Counted from the first letter of the stretch, positions 45,507 to 54,424 are shown. The stretch: 55,429 nt of DNA from an uncultured Prochlorococcus sp. (GCA_902525585.1 CABZHQ010000010.1:1-55429), one strand, 5' to 3'. The notes: generated by a model from the letters alone, not told the origin. A program made the numbers and translations.

Positions 45507-47678
45507 ATGACTTTTAATCATCTGGTACTAATTGGAGGAGGACACTCAAATGTTTCTTTATTAAAGAAATGGTTAATGTTTCCGAAATTAATGCCAGAAA
45601 TTCCTGTTTCAATTATATCTAGAGATTCTCATTTGGTTTATTCGGCTATATTCCCATCGGTGATTTCAAAATCAATCACTTTAGAAGAGAGTTTAATTGA
45701 TATAAAATCTTTAGCAAAAAATGCAAAAGTATCTTTTATAGAAGAAGAAGTAAAGGATATTGATTTCAATTTAAAGAAAATTGTTTTAAGTAATAGACCT
45801 TCAGTTAGTTATTCGAAGTTGGTGCTTAATTATGGAAGTCAAACAATAATTCCAAAAGAATTTGAATCACTAGTTAAAAATCGAAATGCTTTTTCAATTA
45901 AACCTTTTTTAAGTGCCTATGAATCAATACTAAAAGAGGACATTTTTGATTCAGTTAATGAACCCCCATTTGTAATTGTTGGGAGTGGACTTGCTGCAAT
46001 TGAAGTATCTTATGCTTTGAGAAAAAGATGGGGGAATAGACTTTTAAAACTATTATGTGATTCAAGAAAAATTAATAATAAAATTCTAAAAAGTTTACGG
46101 AATTCCAATATTGATTTAGTTGATAAACTTAATTTTGATTATGGCAAGATTCTTTTATGTACTGGAAATACATCTCCTTTATGGGTACAAAAACAATTAT
46201 TAGATTCGGACTCTTGTGGCAGAATAATTACAAATCAGAATTTACAGATAAAAAGTTTATCTGGAATCTTTGCTGTCGGTGATTGCGCAGTTTTAGGTTC
46301 AGCAAAAAGACCTGCATCGGGAGTTTTTGCAGTAAAAGTTGTAAATACATTAGTACAAAATCTAAAAAAAGATATAGAAGGGAAATCATTAAAAAAGTGG
46401 TTTCCTCAAAAGATTGGCTTGCAAATAGTAAATATATTTGCAGGCCATCATCCGAAGGCTTTTGCTATTTATCGCAATTTTGTTTTCGGCCCTTATTTTA
46501 TTTTTTGGATTTTAAAGCATAAAATTGATCTCAACTTTATTAAAAAGTTCAGATCAAAAAGGCTAATTATGAAAAGTAGTGAAAAAAATATTTCATTGAA
46601 TGATTGCAGAGGATGTGCAGCTAAAATTCCTCAGTTTGTTTTGAATAAATCATTAATAAATTCTAATTTAAATTCTTTTGCCTCATCACCTGAAGATTCA
46701 GTTGAGATATATCAAAATGGTCAAGATATTATCTTGCAAAGTGTTGATGGATTTCCTGCTTTGGTAAGTGATCCTTGGCTTAATGCAAAAATTACTACTT
46801 TGCATGCTTGCTCAGATTTGTGGGCATGCGGAGCAAAACTTTCATCCGCGCAGGCTTTAATTTCATTACCAAAAGTTGAAAGGGAATTTCAGAGTTACCT
46901 CTTTTCTCAATCACTTCAAGCTATTAAATCAACAGTTGAGGATCATGGAGGTGAATTACTTGGAGGCCATACTTTCGAGGCAAGAAGTTTAGTAAATAAA
47001 CCTTATTCATTAGGAATAGATATTTCTTTAACAGTTCAAGGTATTTTAAAAAATGGAGCAAAACCATGGCTTAAATCTGGAATGAATATTGGAGATATTC
47101 TTATGATGTCTAGACCTCTTGGCGTTGGGATTTACTTTGCTGGTCAAATGCAAAATATTAATATGCTAGGTAGTTCTTCTGAAGTAATTAATAATTTAGT
47201 AAAGAGTCAGCAGTATTTAATTGATGAAATTTATCTTTTTCAAAATCAATTTAAAGAATCATTAGTCAATGCTGCGACTGACATTACTGGATATGGATTT
47301 TTTGGACATCTTAAAGAAATGGTTGAATCATCTAATTTATATAGGCAAAGCAATAATCTTGAGCCACTAAAAGTTTTATTAGATTTATTTGCATTTAAAG
47401 CTTATCCTGGAGTATTTGATTTAATAAGAAAAGATGTTAGAAGTACTTTCTTTGAATCTAATAAAGAAATTTTTGACAAAATTTATAAAGTAAATAAGCA
47501 AAAAAGAATAATTAATTTTGCAAACGAAAATTCATTAGATCAAGAGACTTTTAACGAGAGAATATCTTTACTATTAGATCCTCAAACATGTGGACCCTTG
47601 TTGATTAGTTGCAATCGTAAATATGAAAATGTTCTAAAGAATAAATGGTACAAGGTTGGAGAGGTTGTAAAAATGTAA
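45507..47678 (+). CDS. selD: Oxidoreductase-selenide water dikinase (SelD) fusion
   Basis: This 723-residue two-domain protein starts with an FAD/NAD-dependent oxidoreductase (about 1-350): LVLIGGGHSNVSLLKKW, a second dinucleotide fold PPFVIVGSGLAAIEVSYAL and LSGIFAVGDCAVLGSA. The rest is SelD, which makes selenophosphate from selenide and ATP. It has NDCRGCAAKIPQ with Cys370 and Lys373 at the catalytic positions, ATDITGYGFFGHLKEM and LLDPQTCGPLLIS. The fusion is known in cyanobacteria. Nothing else of selenium metabolism is in the window. It starts with ATG, has almost no leader, and its stop abuts the cca stop. Confidence 0.93.
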   Translation: MTFNHLVLIGGGHSNVSLLKKWLMFPKLMPEIPVSIISRDSHLVYSAIFPSVISKSITLEESLIDIKSLAKNAKVSFIEEEVKDIDFNLKKIVLSNRPSVSYSKLVLNYGSQTIIPKEFESLVKNRNAFSIKPFLSAYESILKEDIFDSVNEPPFVIVGSGLAAIEVSYALRKRWGNRLLKLLCDSRKINNKILKSLRNSNIDLVDKLNFDYGKILLCTGNTSPLWVQKQLLDSDSCGRIITNQNLQIKSLSGIFAVGDCAVLGSAKRPASGVFAVKVVNTLVQNLKKDIEGKSLKKWFPQKIGLQIVNIFAGHHPKAFAIYRNFVFGPYFIFWILKHKIDLNFIKKFRSKRLIMKSSEKNISLNDCRGCAAKIPQFVLNKSLINSNLNSFASSPEDSVEIYQNGQDIILQSVDGFPALVSDPWLNAKITTLHACSDLWACGAKLSSAQALISLPKVEREFQSYLFSQSLQAIKSTVEDHGGELLGGHTFEARSLVNKPYSLGIDISLTVQGILKNGAKPWLKSGMNIGDILMMSRPLGVGIYFAGQMQNINMLGSSSEVINNLVKSQQYLIDEIYLFQNQFKESLVNAATDITGYGFFGHLKEMVESSNLYRQSNNLEPLKVLLDLFAFKAYPGVFDLIRKDVRSTFFESNKEIFDKIYKVNKQKRIINFANENSLDQETFNERISLLLDPQTCGPLLISCNRKYENVLKNKWYKVGEVVKM

Positions 47679-48926
47679 TTAATTTCTATTTAATTTGTCA
47701 ATTTCCAAATATCTTAATCTTTTGATTTCCTTTCCCATCTCCTTCCCTGGATCCCATCCTTCTTTTTTTAATGTTTCTCCATCTTTTTTTGATTTTATGA
47801 ATTTGTAAATAAATAACCACTTAAACAATTTACGCCAGTATGGTCCTCCATCACAAATTAATAATTTGACTGTCTCATCATTAAGGTTTCTGTCCTCAAT
47901 AAATTCTGTCCAACTTGATGGAGAAAATTGATTGAAATTTTTTTGGTTTGTATTAAATATCTTTTTGATATTTATATAATCTTCTAATATTCTTATCTCA
48001 CTATTATTTACCAAAAATCTTTGACATGCTTTTTCTAAATCTTCTGAATCTTTTAATAAGTAAAGCATATGATTTCCCTTTAACTTCTTAATCCAATTTA
48101 GTCCTCTTAAAAATCTTTTATCGACTTTAATATTTTCATTTAATATTGAGATGATTTCCCATTTATGAATTATCGAAATCACATTAGTCAAATTATCGTG
48201 TTTGCATATTTCAGCTAGTTCCATCCTTATTCGTATGCCTAGTGCAGGAGGGTAAATCATTTTCTGATGAGTTTCTGAACTTTTCCATGGCCATTGTCTA
48301 ACTGTTTCTTGAGATTGTTTGAGGGAATTATTTGAAATATTGAAATCTAACCTTGAAGCATATTTTGCACATCTAATTAATCTACTTGGATCTTCTGAAA
48401 TGCTATTACTGTGAAGTAAGTTCAATCTTTTACTTTTTATATCAGAAATTCCTCCATAAAGATCATAGATTTTCCTTGTCGAGACCTCGAAGGCTATTGA
48501 ATTTATAGTGAAATCTCTCCTCTTAAGATCCTCCTCAATAGTACTTTTATTTACTGTGGGATTTAATCCTGGAGCAGAATAAATTTCTTTTCTTGCAGAA
48601 GCAATATCAATTTTATAGTCATTAATATTTATTTCTACAGTATTGTATAAATTAAATTCCTTGATTAAACATAAATCTACATTTACAATATTTTTTTTTA
48701 TAAATTTTGCAAGAGAAATAGAGGATCCTTCAATAACAAGATCAATATCTACAGGTTTAGAAAACGATTTTTTGTGGAATTTACTAATTAGTAAATCTCT
48801 TAAATAACCGCCAACAAAAGCTACTTTAGTATTGTTACTAGATTCTATGTATTTAGTAATTAGGTTATATAGATTAAATGGAGTTTTGATTAATTCCCCT
48901 TGGATGTAATCAGAGATATCGTTCAT
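47679..48926 (-). CDS. cca: CCA tRNA nucleotidyltransferase
   Basis: This 415-residue class II nucleotidyltransferase adds CCA to tRNA 3' ends (or poly(A), in some relatives). It has KVAFVGGYLRDLLISKFH (about 34-51), VDIDLVIEG (the metal pair D-x-D), LKRRDFTINSIAFEVSTRKI and EDPSRLIRCAKYASRLDF. The C-terminal third is a divergent helical RNA-binding region. It follows the helicase gene by five bases on the same strand. None of the three tRNA genes in the window encodes CCA, so a CCA-adding enzyme is needed. Confidence 0.92.
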   Translation of the reverse strand: MNDISDYIQGELIKTPFNLYNLITKYIESSNNTKVAFVGGYLRDLLISKFHKKSFSKPVDIDLVIEGSSISLAKFIKKNIVNVDLCLIKEFNLYNTVEININDYKIDIASARKEIYSAPGLNPTVNKSTIEEDLKRRDFTINSIAFEVSTRKIYDLYGGISDIKSKRLNLLHSNSISEDPSRLIRCAKYASRLDFNISNNSLKQSQETVRQWPWKSSETHQKMIYPPALGIRIRMELAEICKHDNLTNVISIIHKWEIISILNENIKVDKRFLRGLNWIKKLKGNHMLYLLKDSEDLEKACQRFLVNNSEIRILEDYINIKKIFNTNQKNFNQFSPSSWTEFIEDRNLNDETVKLLICDGGPYWRKLFKWLFIYKFIKSKKDGETLKKEGWDPGKEMGKEIKRLRYLEIDKLNRN

Positions 48927-48931
48927 GAGTT

Positions 48932-51340
48932 TTAACTTACATAACGAATTGGAGCTAATCTGGGATCTAGAATTTTACTTCCTTTATCACCAAATTTTAC
49001 TGCTAAAGATATTTTTTCCCCACTCCCAAAAATATGTATGATTTCACCTTTCCCAAACTTTGAGTGAATTAGCATATCTCCAACTATCCAGCTTTTCCCT
49101 TTACTGGGACCTGAATATAATTTCCTTACTGCATTTATTGGTTTGTTAACAAATTCATTTGGATCTTTTCGATCAACTCTAGTTAAACGATCAAGATGCC
49201 AATCTCTTCTAATTGAAGCACCACCAGTTTGTGGTAATTCGCCATCAATTAAATCTTCAGGTATTTCCGAAAGAAATATTGAAGGAATTGTTGCTTCACG
49301 TATGCCACCCCATAATCTTCTTTCTCTGGCATGACTTAAGAAAACTCTTTCTTTAGCTCTAGTAATACCTACATAGCATAATCTTCTTTCCTCTTCAAGA
49401 AGTGAAGGAGTATCTATTGATCTATGGCTAGGGAAGAGACCTTGTTCTAGCCCAGTGATAAAAACATTTTGAAATTCTAAACCTTTACTATTATGCAGAG
49501 TCATGAGAGTTACAGAGTTAGGATTATTTTTCTTCGTATCATTATCAGTTGTTAAGGCTGCTGTAGAAAGAAATCCCTCTACATCTCCACTTTCTGTTTC
49601 TTCTTCATATTGAGTTGCTGCATTAATTAGTTCTTGTAAATTATTTCTTCTATCTTCAGATTCTTCAGTCCCACTAGAGAGCAAGTCACTTAAATAACCA
49701 CTTTTTTCTAATATAAGTTGTAGTAGTTGAGCGGGACCTGAATTTTCTAGATAACACAGTAGATCATTCATAATTTCAGTAAATTTATTAATTCCTTTTG
49801 ATGATCTGCCTATCGTTTCTTCAAGACTTTCCTTATCATTAAGAACCTCCCATAATGGGATATTTAACCTATTAGATAGTTCATTAAGTTTTTGAATAGT
49901 AGTCTTACCAATCCCTCTTCTAGGAACATTTATGATTCTTAAAAGACTAACGTTATCTGAAGAATTAACCAGAACTTTCAAATATGCTATTACATCTTTA
50001 ATTTCTCTTCTATCATAAAAACGCAATCCTCCAAAAATTCTATAAGGAATGCGCCATCTTACAAGAGATTCTTCTAGTACTCTCGACTGAGCTCTGGTTC
50101 GATATAAAATTGCAAAATTTTTCCAAATTGGTTTTTGATTATAGTTATTGAGTGATTTTATTTTATTGGTAATTGCTTCTGCCTCGGAAATTTCATCATC
50201 ACAGCTGAGTAACGTTAAAAGTTCCCCTTTTTCTTTAGTAGCCTTTAAAACTTTGTCAATTCTTTCAGAGTTGTTTTCAATTAGTGAGTTTGCAGCATCA
50301 AGGATATTGGAAGATGACCTATAATTTTCTTCTAATTTAATTAAAGATGATTTTGTCTCGTCGTTAATTGAAGTTTTAAAATCTTCTTGAAAACCAATTA
50401 AAATTCTGAAGTCAGCTGCTCTGAAACTATAAATACTTTGATCAGCATCCCCAACTACAAAAATTGACCTATCTTGCCAATTGAAGAATTTTTTTGGTTC
50501 AGTATTTCCAGCCGTAATTAATTTTATAAGTTCATATTGTGTTCTATTTGTATCTTGATATTCGTCAACTAAAATATGTTTAAATCTTTTGTGCCAGTAA
50601 TTTCTGACTATATCATTTTGCCTCAATAAGAAAACAGGCAAAAGTAAAAGATCATCAAAGTCTAAAGAATTATTTTTTGAGAGCGAAATCCTATATCTCT
50701 TGTATGCTTCTGCAACTGTTTTATCAAAACTATTATCTGCTTTTTCTAAAAGATCATTAGAAGTTAAGCATTGATTTTTAGCATTACTTATTAATCTTTT
50801 AATCTTTTTGGGATCATATCTTTTTGGGTCAAGATTCATATCTTGACTGATAATTTCTTTTACTAATGTTTGAGAATCTGTTTCATCATAAATTGAAAAT
50901 TGTCTTGTCCATTTTAGGCCTTCTGGATCAGTATATTTTTCAATATCGTATCTCAGAAGTCTTGAAAATAAGGAATGGAAAGTACCGATCCAAAGGTTCT
51001 GAAGCCTCTCTTGGTGAACGTTTGTTCTTAATTGATTTTGATCAATTTCTTTGAGAGTTGTCCAAGGCTGACCAAATTGATTAAAAGCTAATTCTTGGGC
51101 CAGAAGAACCTCTAATCTTGCTTTCATTTCTTTCGCAGCTTTGTTAGTGAAAGTGACTGCGAGAATGTTATAGGGATCTATAGAGTTATTTTCAATAAGA
51201 TTTGCAATTCTGTGTGTAAGAGCTTTAGTTTTCCCGCTACCTGCACCTGCTACAACTAATAGTGGTCCATAAACATGTTTTACTGCTTGAAGTTGTTGAT
51301 TGTTTAGGGACTTAAAAAGGAAATTGTTGGTTTGAGTCAC
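48932..51340 (-). CDS. uvrD: UvrD/PcrA/Rep-type DNA helicase
   Basis: This 802-residue superfamily 1 3'-5' helicase acts in repair and replication restart. Motifs in order are LLVVAGAGSGKTKALTHRIA (I, about 28-47), NILAVTFTNKAAKEMKARLE (Ia), ILVDEYQDTNRTQYELI (II), VGDADQSIYSFRAAD (III), LEENYRSSSNIL (IV), VTLMTLHNSKGLEFQNVFI (V) and CYVGITRAKERVFL (VI). The C-terminal IGDMLIHSKFGKGE-like segment fits the PcrA/UvrD group. The order on the minus strand is small coiled-coil gene, helicase, cca. Confidence 0.96.
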   Translation of the reverse strand: MTQTNNFLFKSLNNQQLQAVKHVYGPLLVVAGAGSGKTKALTHRIANLIENNSIDPYNILAVTFTNKAAKEMKARLEVLLAQELAFNQFGQPWTTLKEIDQNQLRTNVHQERLQNLWIGTFHSLFSRLLRYDIEKYTDPEGLKWTRQFSIYDETDSQTLVKEIISQDMNLDPKRYDPKKIKRLISNAKNQCLTSNDLLEKADNSFDKTVAEAYKRYRISLSKNNSLDFDDLLLLPVFLLRQNDIVRNYWHKRFKHILVDEYQDTNRTQYELIKLITAGNTEPKKFFNWQDRSIFVVGDADQSIYSFRAADFRILIGFQEDFKTSINDETKSSLIKLEENYRSSSNILDAANSLIENNSERIDKVLKATKEKGELLTLLSCDDEISEAEAITNKIKSLNNYNQKPIWKNFAILYRTRAQSRVLEESLVRWRIPYRIFGGLRFYDRREIKDVIAYLKVLVNSSDNVSLLRIINVPRRGIGKTTIQKLNELSNRLNIPLWEVLNDKESLEETIGRSSKGINKFTEIMNDLLCYLENSGPAQLLQLILEKSGYLSDLLSSGTEESEDRRNNLQELINAATQYEEETESGDVEGFLSTAALTTDNDTKKNNPNSVTLMTLHNSKGLEFQNVFITGLEQGLFPSHRSIDTPSLLEEERRLCYVGITRAKERVFLSHARERRLWGGIREATIPSIFLSEIPEDLIDGELPQTGGASIRRDWHLDRLTRVDRKDPNEFVNKPINAVRKLYSGPSKGKSWIVGDMLIHSKFGKGEIIHIFGSGEKISLAVKFGDKGSKILDPRLAPIRYVS

Positions 51341-51362
51341 TTTTGGAAGGGCTTTTCAAAAA

Positions 51363-51569
51363 TCAGACTTTACTATGAGATTCAGATTCAGTTTCTAAAT
51401 CTTCTAACGCTTTTTTTAAATTTATAAGTTCATTATTGTTATTAATTATTTCTTCAAATTTATTTTGAGGCATCTTTAATTTCATACTTCTGTCTAGAAT
51501 TTCTTTTTCCAATCTTTTTTTATATGAGGAAATAAGTTTCTTTGATAATTTTAAATCCTGTTTATCCAA
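51363..51569 (-). CDS. Small helical protein, unknown function
   Basis: This 68-residue, strongly charged protein is predicted to be nearly all helix: KLSKKLISSYKKRLEKEILD, then KMPQNKFEEIINNNNELINL, then KKALEDLETESES. It could form a coiled coil. I do not recognise a family. It starts with ATG 22 bases upstream of the helicase start on the same strand, so it is probably cotranscribed with uvrD and cca. Confidence 0.65.
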   Translation of the reverse strand: MDKQDLKLSKKLISSYKKRLEKEILDRSMKLKMPQNKFEEIINNNNELINLKKALEDLETESESHSKV

Positions 51570-51707
51570 AACTTTATTAAAAATGTATTTTTATATTAGC
51601 GGAAAAAAATTTTTTATTTGAATTATTTGAACTATCACTTTGGAATGAAGTTATTAATTAAGAAGCGTTGCGTTAAGTTTGAAATTGTATTGTTTTTAAT
51701 AGCTTTG

Positions 51708-51713
51708 TATTAT
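51708..51713 (+). promoter_or_regulatory. Candidate -10 box of cpeB
   Basis: TATTAT lies 34 bases before the cpeB ATG in a 178-base divergent gap and would place the start of transcription near 51720. No clear -35 is seen. An AGGA at 51744-51747 touches the ATG directly, too close for a normal ribosome-binding site. Confidence 0.35.
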
Positions 51714-51747
51714 TCTTAAGGTCGGTCTTTAAATTTTTACTTCAGGA

Positions 51748-52260
51748 ATGTCAGTTTCAAAGAATAATCAACTATTGTCCGCCGATAAGAAATTAAATGA
51801 TTTAAGCAATATAAAAGAATTTATTAATAGTGCAAACTCAAGATTAGATGCAATAAGCTCAATTACTAATAATTCACATGCAATTGCAGCAGACGCTGTA
51901 ACAGCAATGATTTGCGAAAATCAAGATTCACTTAATTCAAAAGTATCTTTAAATACAACTAACAAGATGTCAGTTTGCTTAAGAGATGGAGAAATAATCC
52001 TAAGGATTGTTGCTTATCTTTTAATTTCTAATGACGAATCAGTTTTAGAAAAAAGTTGTTTGAAGGATCTTAAAAATACTTATCTTGCTCTTGGGGTACC
52101 TTTAAGAAATGCAAGAAGGGTTTTTCAATTAATGCGAGATGCAACTATCTCTGATTTGAATTCAACAGTTAATAATATGAGTGGAAACAAAGGCTTTCTT
52201 CCTAAATTAATATCTGAAACAGAGTTTCAATTTGAAAGGATAATTAATCTTTTAAACTAG
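51748..52260 (+). CDS. cpeB: Degenerate phycoerythrin beta subunit
   Basis: This 170-residue globin-like phycobiliprotein matches the reduced beta-phycoerythrin of high-light Prochlorococcus. [20 protein letters not shown] opens the fold. [11 protein letters not shown] retains Cys56, matching canonical Cys61. [19 protein letters not shown] retains Cys77, the canonical Cys82 bilin site. No Cys is found at the canonical 50 or 165 positions. Work on strain MED4 reports one phycoerythrobilin, at Cys82. No cpeA or linker gene is present, so it cannot form a normal alpha-beta unit here; a light-sensing role has been suggested. It overlaps cpeS tail to tail by 17 bases. Confidence 0.93.
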   Translation: MSVSKNNQLLSADKKLNDLSNIKEFINSANSRLDAISSITNNSHAIAADAVTAMICENQDSLNSKVSLNTTNKMSVCLRDGEIILRIVAYLLISNDESVLEKSCLKDLKNTYLALGVPLRNARRVFQLMRDATISDLNSTVNNMSGNKGFLPKLISETEFQFERIINLLN

Positions 52261-52795
52261 CTAAATTCCTTATCTCTGAAGTATGTGAAGTCTGTATAAC
52301 TGAGTTATTTTCAAGATTTCTAATAGTAGAAAATCTGGATCTTACATGAGTGGATAAAAAGGAAATTCTTTCTTCAGAAACTGTTGATTTATAAATAGTT
52401 TTAATGTGTAAATTATTTTGTTCATCAACAATATAATTGGATGATGAAATAAAGGATTCTGTATAACCTTTATTTCTTAGAACAATTCCTGAATTTTCAT
52501 CTTTGGGTAAAAAAATCAGAATAGTTTCATCTCCCTCACTCGTAAAATTATCTTCCCAATCACTAATAGCTTGCCAGTTTATAGAAATGGCTATGCTCTC
52601 TAGGTTTAAACTGAATTTATAATTTTTAAAAATTTCAACGACTTTTTTATTTTTTTTGTTGATATGTTTTATATATATTTTACTAGTTGAGTTTTCAAAT
52701 TCCTGAAAAGCTAAAGTGTGAGAACTTCTAATAGATTTCCACTCTCCTAAACTTTTATCAATAAATTGATTAATTATTGTTAGATTCTTCTTCAA
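52244..52795 (-). CDS. cpeS: Phycobiliprotein lyase CpeS
   Basis: This 183-residue lipocalin-like chromophore lyase has the family start [20 protein letters not shown] (about 8-27), then [30 protein letters not shown] and [18 protein letters not shown]. In MED4 the homologue attaches phycoerythrobilin to the Cys82-type site of the beta subunit. Here the substrate gene cpeB converges on it with a 17-base overlap. The ATG at 52795 lies inside the end of the small upstream gene, so the two are probably coupled. Confidence 0.92.
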   Translation of the reverse strand: MKKNLTIINQFIDKSLGEWKSIRSSHTLAFQEFENSTSKIYIKHINKKNKKVVEIFKNYKFSLNLESIAISINWQAISDWEDNFTSEGDETILIFLPKDENSGIVLRNKGYTESFISSSNYIVDEQNNLHIKTIYKSTVSEERISFLSTHVRSRFSTIRNLENNSVIQTSHTSEIRNLASLKD

Positions 52796-52949
52796 GTTTA
52801 TCTTCTACGGAATGATTTTCTGCTTTTTGTATCATTCTTACCATTGAATCTACCATTAATCTCTTTGCAGAAGTTACTTTTAGTCCAGAAGGAGTAGTTG
52901 ATATTTGTTCTCCAGGGCGATCATATGAAGTTGGTCTAAATGGAGTCAT
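52770..52949 (-). CDS. Small conserved-looking protein upstream of cpeS
   Basis: This 59-residue frame starts at ATG (52949) with [21 protein letters not shown] short helix [20 protein letters not shown] follows, then an acidic tail ending ESNNN. It is too short for common length cut-offs. It overlaps the cpeS start by 26 bases in another frame and accounts for most of the gap upstream. The codon pattern looks coding and the N-terminus is rich in Pro, Arg and Thr. I do not recognise a family. A role with phycoerythrin is only suggested by position. Confidence 0.65.
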   Translation of the reverse strand: MTPFRPTSYDRPGEQISTTPSGLKVTSAKRLMVDSMVRMIQKAENHSVEDKLEEESNNN

Positions 52950-53066
52950 CTAATAACTTTAAAAATTAATCGATTTCTATTCTTGCATGAATCATTATTT
53001 ATATAGTTATTGTTTGCGAAAATGTCATATCTTTCGTCTTTGATTACAGAATTATCAACTGTTTTG

Positions 53067-53702
53067 TTATTTAGGCATTTTATTTTTTGCTAATCCTGAA
53101 ATAGTCGCCAAAGCAAACATTCCTAATAGAGCAATCCCTAGAAATAATCCTGCTCCCTGGCTAACTCCAGCTCCTACTGCTACTAGTATAGAATCACTGA
53201 TTAGAAGACTTATTAATAATGCAGGAGTAAATATTTTCCAGCGAGTTCCTCCAATACCAATTGCGTAGCTTAGAAAATCAAAAAGGCCAGTCATTAGTAG
53301 ACCTGTCATAAGAAAGAAATTTTCTTCTAGCTGGTTTTGATTAAAACTTTCAATCTTTTGCATTGCTTTCGGGCCTACTAAATTACGTACAGGAACCCGA
53401 CCATAATTTCTTGCGATAAAGAAAGCAGCTTGGCAAAAAACGATATCAGAAAAGATTATTGTCATGTATCCTTTTTGAAATCCTAGTAATGAACCAGCTA
53501 GCAGAGAATAAGCTGAACTTGGAAGGGCAGGTAAAATAATACTTACTCCTCTGAGTATGAATATTCCAAAAGGAGCCCAAATCCCCATACTTTCTATTTT
53601 GTTCCTTAGAGGTTCAATCCCGTAATTTTGGATTAAATAAATCAATATTATAAATATTGCTATAAAAAAAACTACTGAGAGAAATTTCTGTATTTTATTC
53701 AT
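53067..53702 (-). CDS. TVP38/TMEM64 (VTT-domain) membrane protein
   Basis: This 211-residue polytopic membrane protein has five or six hydrophobic segments. The VTT/DedA-like core is PALPSSAYSLLAGSLLGFQK, then QAAFFIARNYGRVPVRNLVG, and near the C-terminus LISDSILVAVGAGVSQGAG. Relatives act as lipid scramblases or in membrane maintenance; the bacterial role is not settled. It starts with ATG and has no operon partner nearby. Confidence 0.88.
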   Translation of the reverse strand: MNKIQKFLSVVFFIAIFIILIYLIQNYGIEPLRNKIESMGIWAPFGIFILRGVSIILPALPSSAYSLLAGSLLGFQKGYMTIIFSDIVFCQAAFFIARNYGRVPVRNLVGPKAMQKIESFNQNQLEENFFLMTGLLMTGLFDFLSYAIGIGGTRWKIFTPALLISLLISDSILVAVGAGVSQGAGLFLGIALLGMFALATISGLAKNKMPK

Positions 53703-53849
53703 TATTTTTCTTATAAATTATTGGAAGTAAATTCTTAATTTAATATTTGATTCTATCTATAATAGAAATACTAATCAATTAAAATTTTTACAAATTTTTA
53801 ATCTTATATTTACTCCCGATAAAAGATTTTTTGTATTTCAGACGTATTA

Positions 53850-54269
53850 ATGCTTAATTCTAAAAATAAATTTAATTCAATATTTATCCGAAATAGCTTT
53901 AGTTTTGTCCTTTCGATAATCGTTTCCTTGAGTATCTCAATAAAGCAATCACATGCTCTGCATCATGAATGGGTTGGAGTTCCTAAAAGTGAATATGGAG
54001 AACAGTTATGGGATAGAGAAAGTATTAAAAGAAATGAGGATGGTTCTGTGAGAGTACTGAGTAAATTTATTCCCAAAACAAAAAACGAAATTACTAAGGA
54101 TATACTCTATACAATGGATATAAATTGTTTTGAGAAATCATTTAGAGACGTTGATGTCTCCATAGATGAAGTAAATAGTAATTTCAATGATTTAGCTGAT
54201 TGGCAAGATCCAAATGGAGATACCCTGATTTTGGGTGTTATAGGTCAAGTCTGCAGAGTAGAAAAATAA
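53850..54269 (+). CDS. Small secreted protein, unknown function
   Basis: This 139-residue protein has a clear signal peptide. The basic start is followed by a hydrophobic run (SFSFVLSIIVSLSISI) and a likely cleavage after QSHA near residue 36. The mature part begins LHHEWVGVPKSEYGEQLWDR and is hydrophilic. It has two cysteines, C93 and C135, that could form a disulfide in the periplasm. I do not recognise a family. It starts with ATG and is followed by a strong hairpin terminator. Confidence 0.75.
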   Translation: MLNSKNKFNSIFIRNSFSFVLSIIVSLSISIKQSHALHHEWVGVPKSEYGEQLWDRESIKRNEDGSVRVLSKFIPKTKNEITKDILYTMDINCFEKSFRDVDVSIDEVNSNFNDLADWQDPNGDTLILGVIGQVCRVEK

Positions 54270-54321
54270 AAATCCCAAATTGTAAGAATAAAAAAAAGTT
54301 TCTACATGCCTATAAAAATAT

Positions 54322-54346
54322 AAAACCCTGTCTTTGACAGGGTTTT
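54322..54346. terminator. Bidirectional intrinsic terminator
   Basis: AAAACCCTGTC-TTT-GACAGGGTTTT is a perfect 11-base-pair stem with a 3-base loop and T-rich ends on both strands. It lies 52 bases after the small secreted-protein gene and 5 bases beyond the 3' end of tRNA-Phe, so it can serve both transcripts. Confidence 0.9.
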
Positions 54347-54351
54347 AAAGG

Positions 54352-54424
54352 TGCCAGGACCCAGATTTGAACTGGGGACACGGCGATTTTCAGTCGCCTG
54401 CTCTACCAACTGAGCTATCCCGGC
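54352..54424 (-). tRNA. tRNA-Phe (GAA)
   Basis: On the minus strand the acceptor arms are GCCGGGA and TCCTGGC (one G-T wobble), with discriminator A. The anticodon loop CTGAAAA-type sequence gives GAA. The D-arm AGCTCAGTTGGTAGAGC and the T-arm GTTCAAATC are standard. CCT rather than CCA follows, so CCA is not encoded. Confidence 0.97.
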
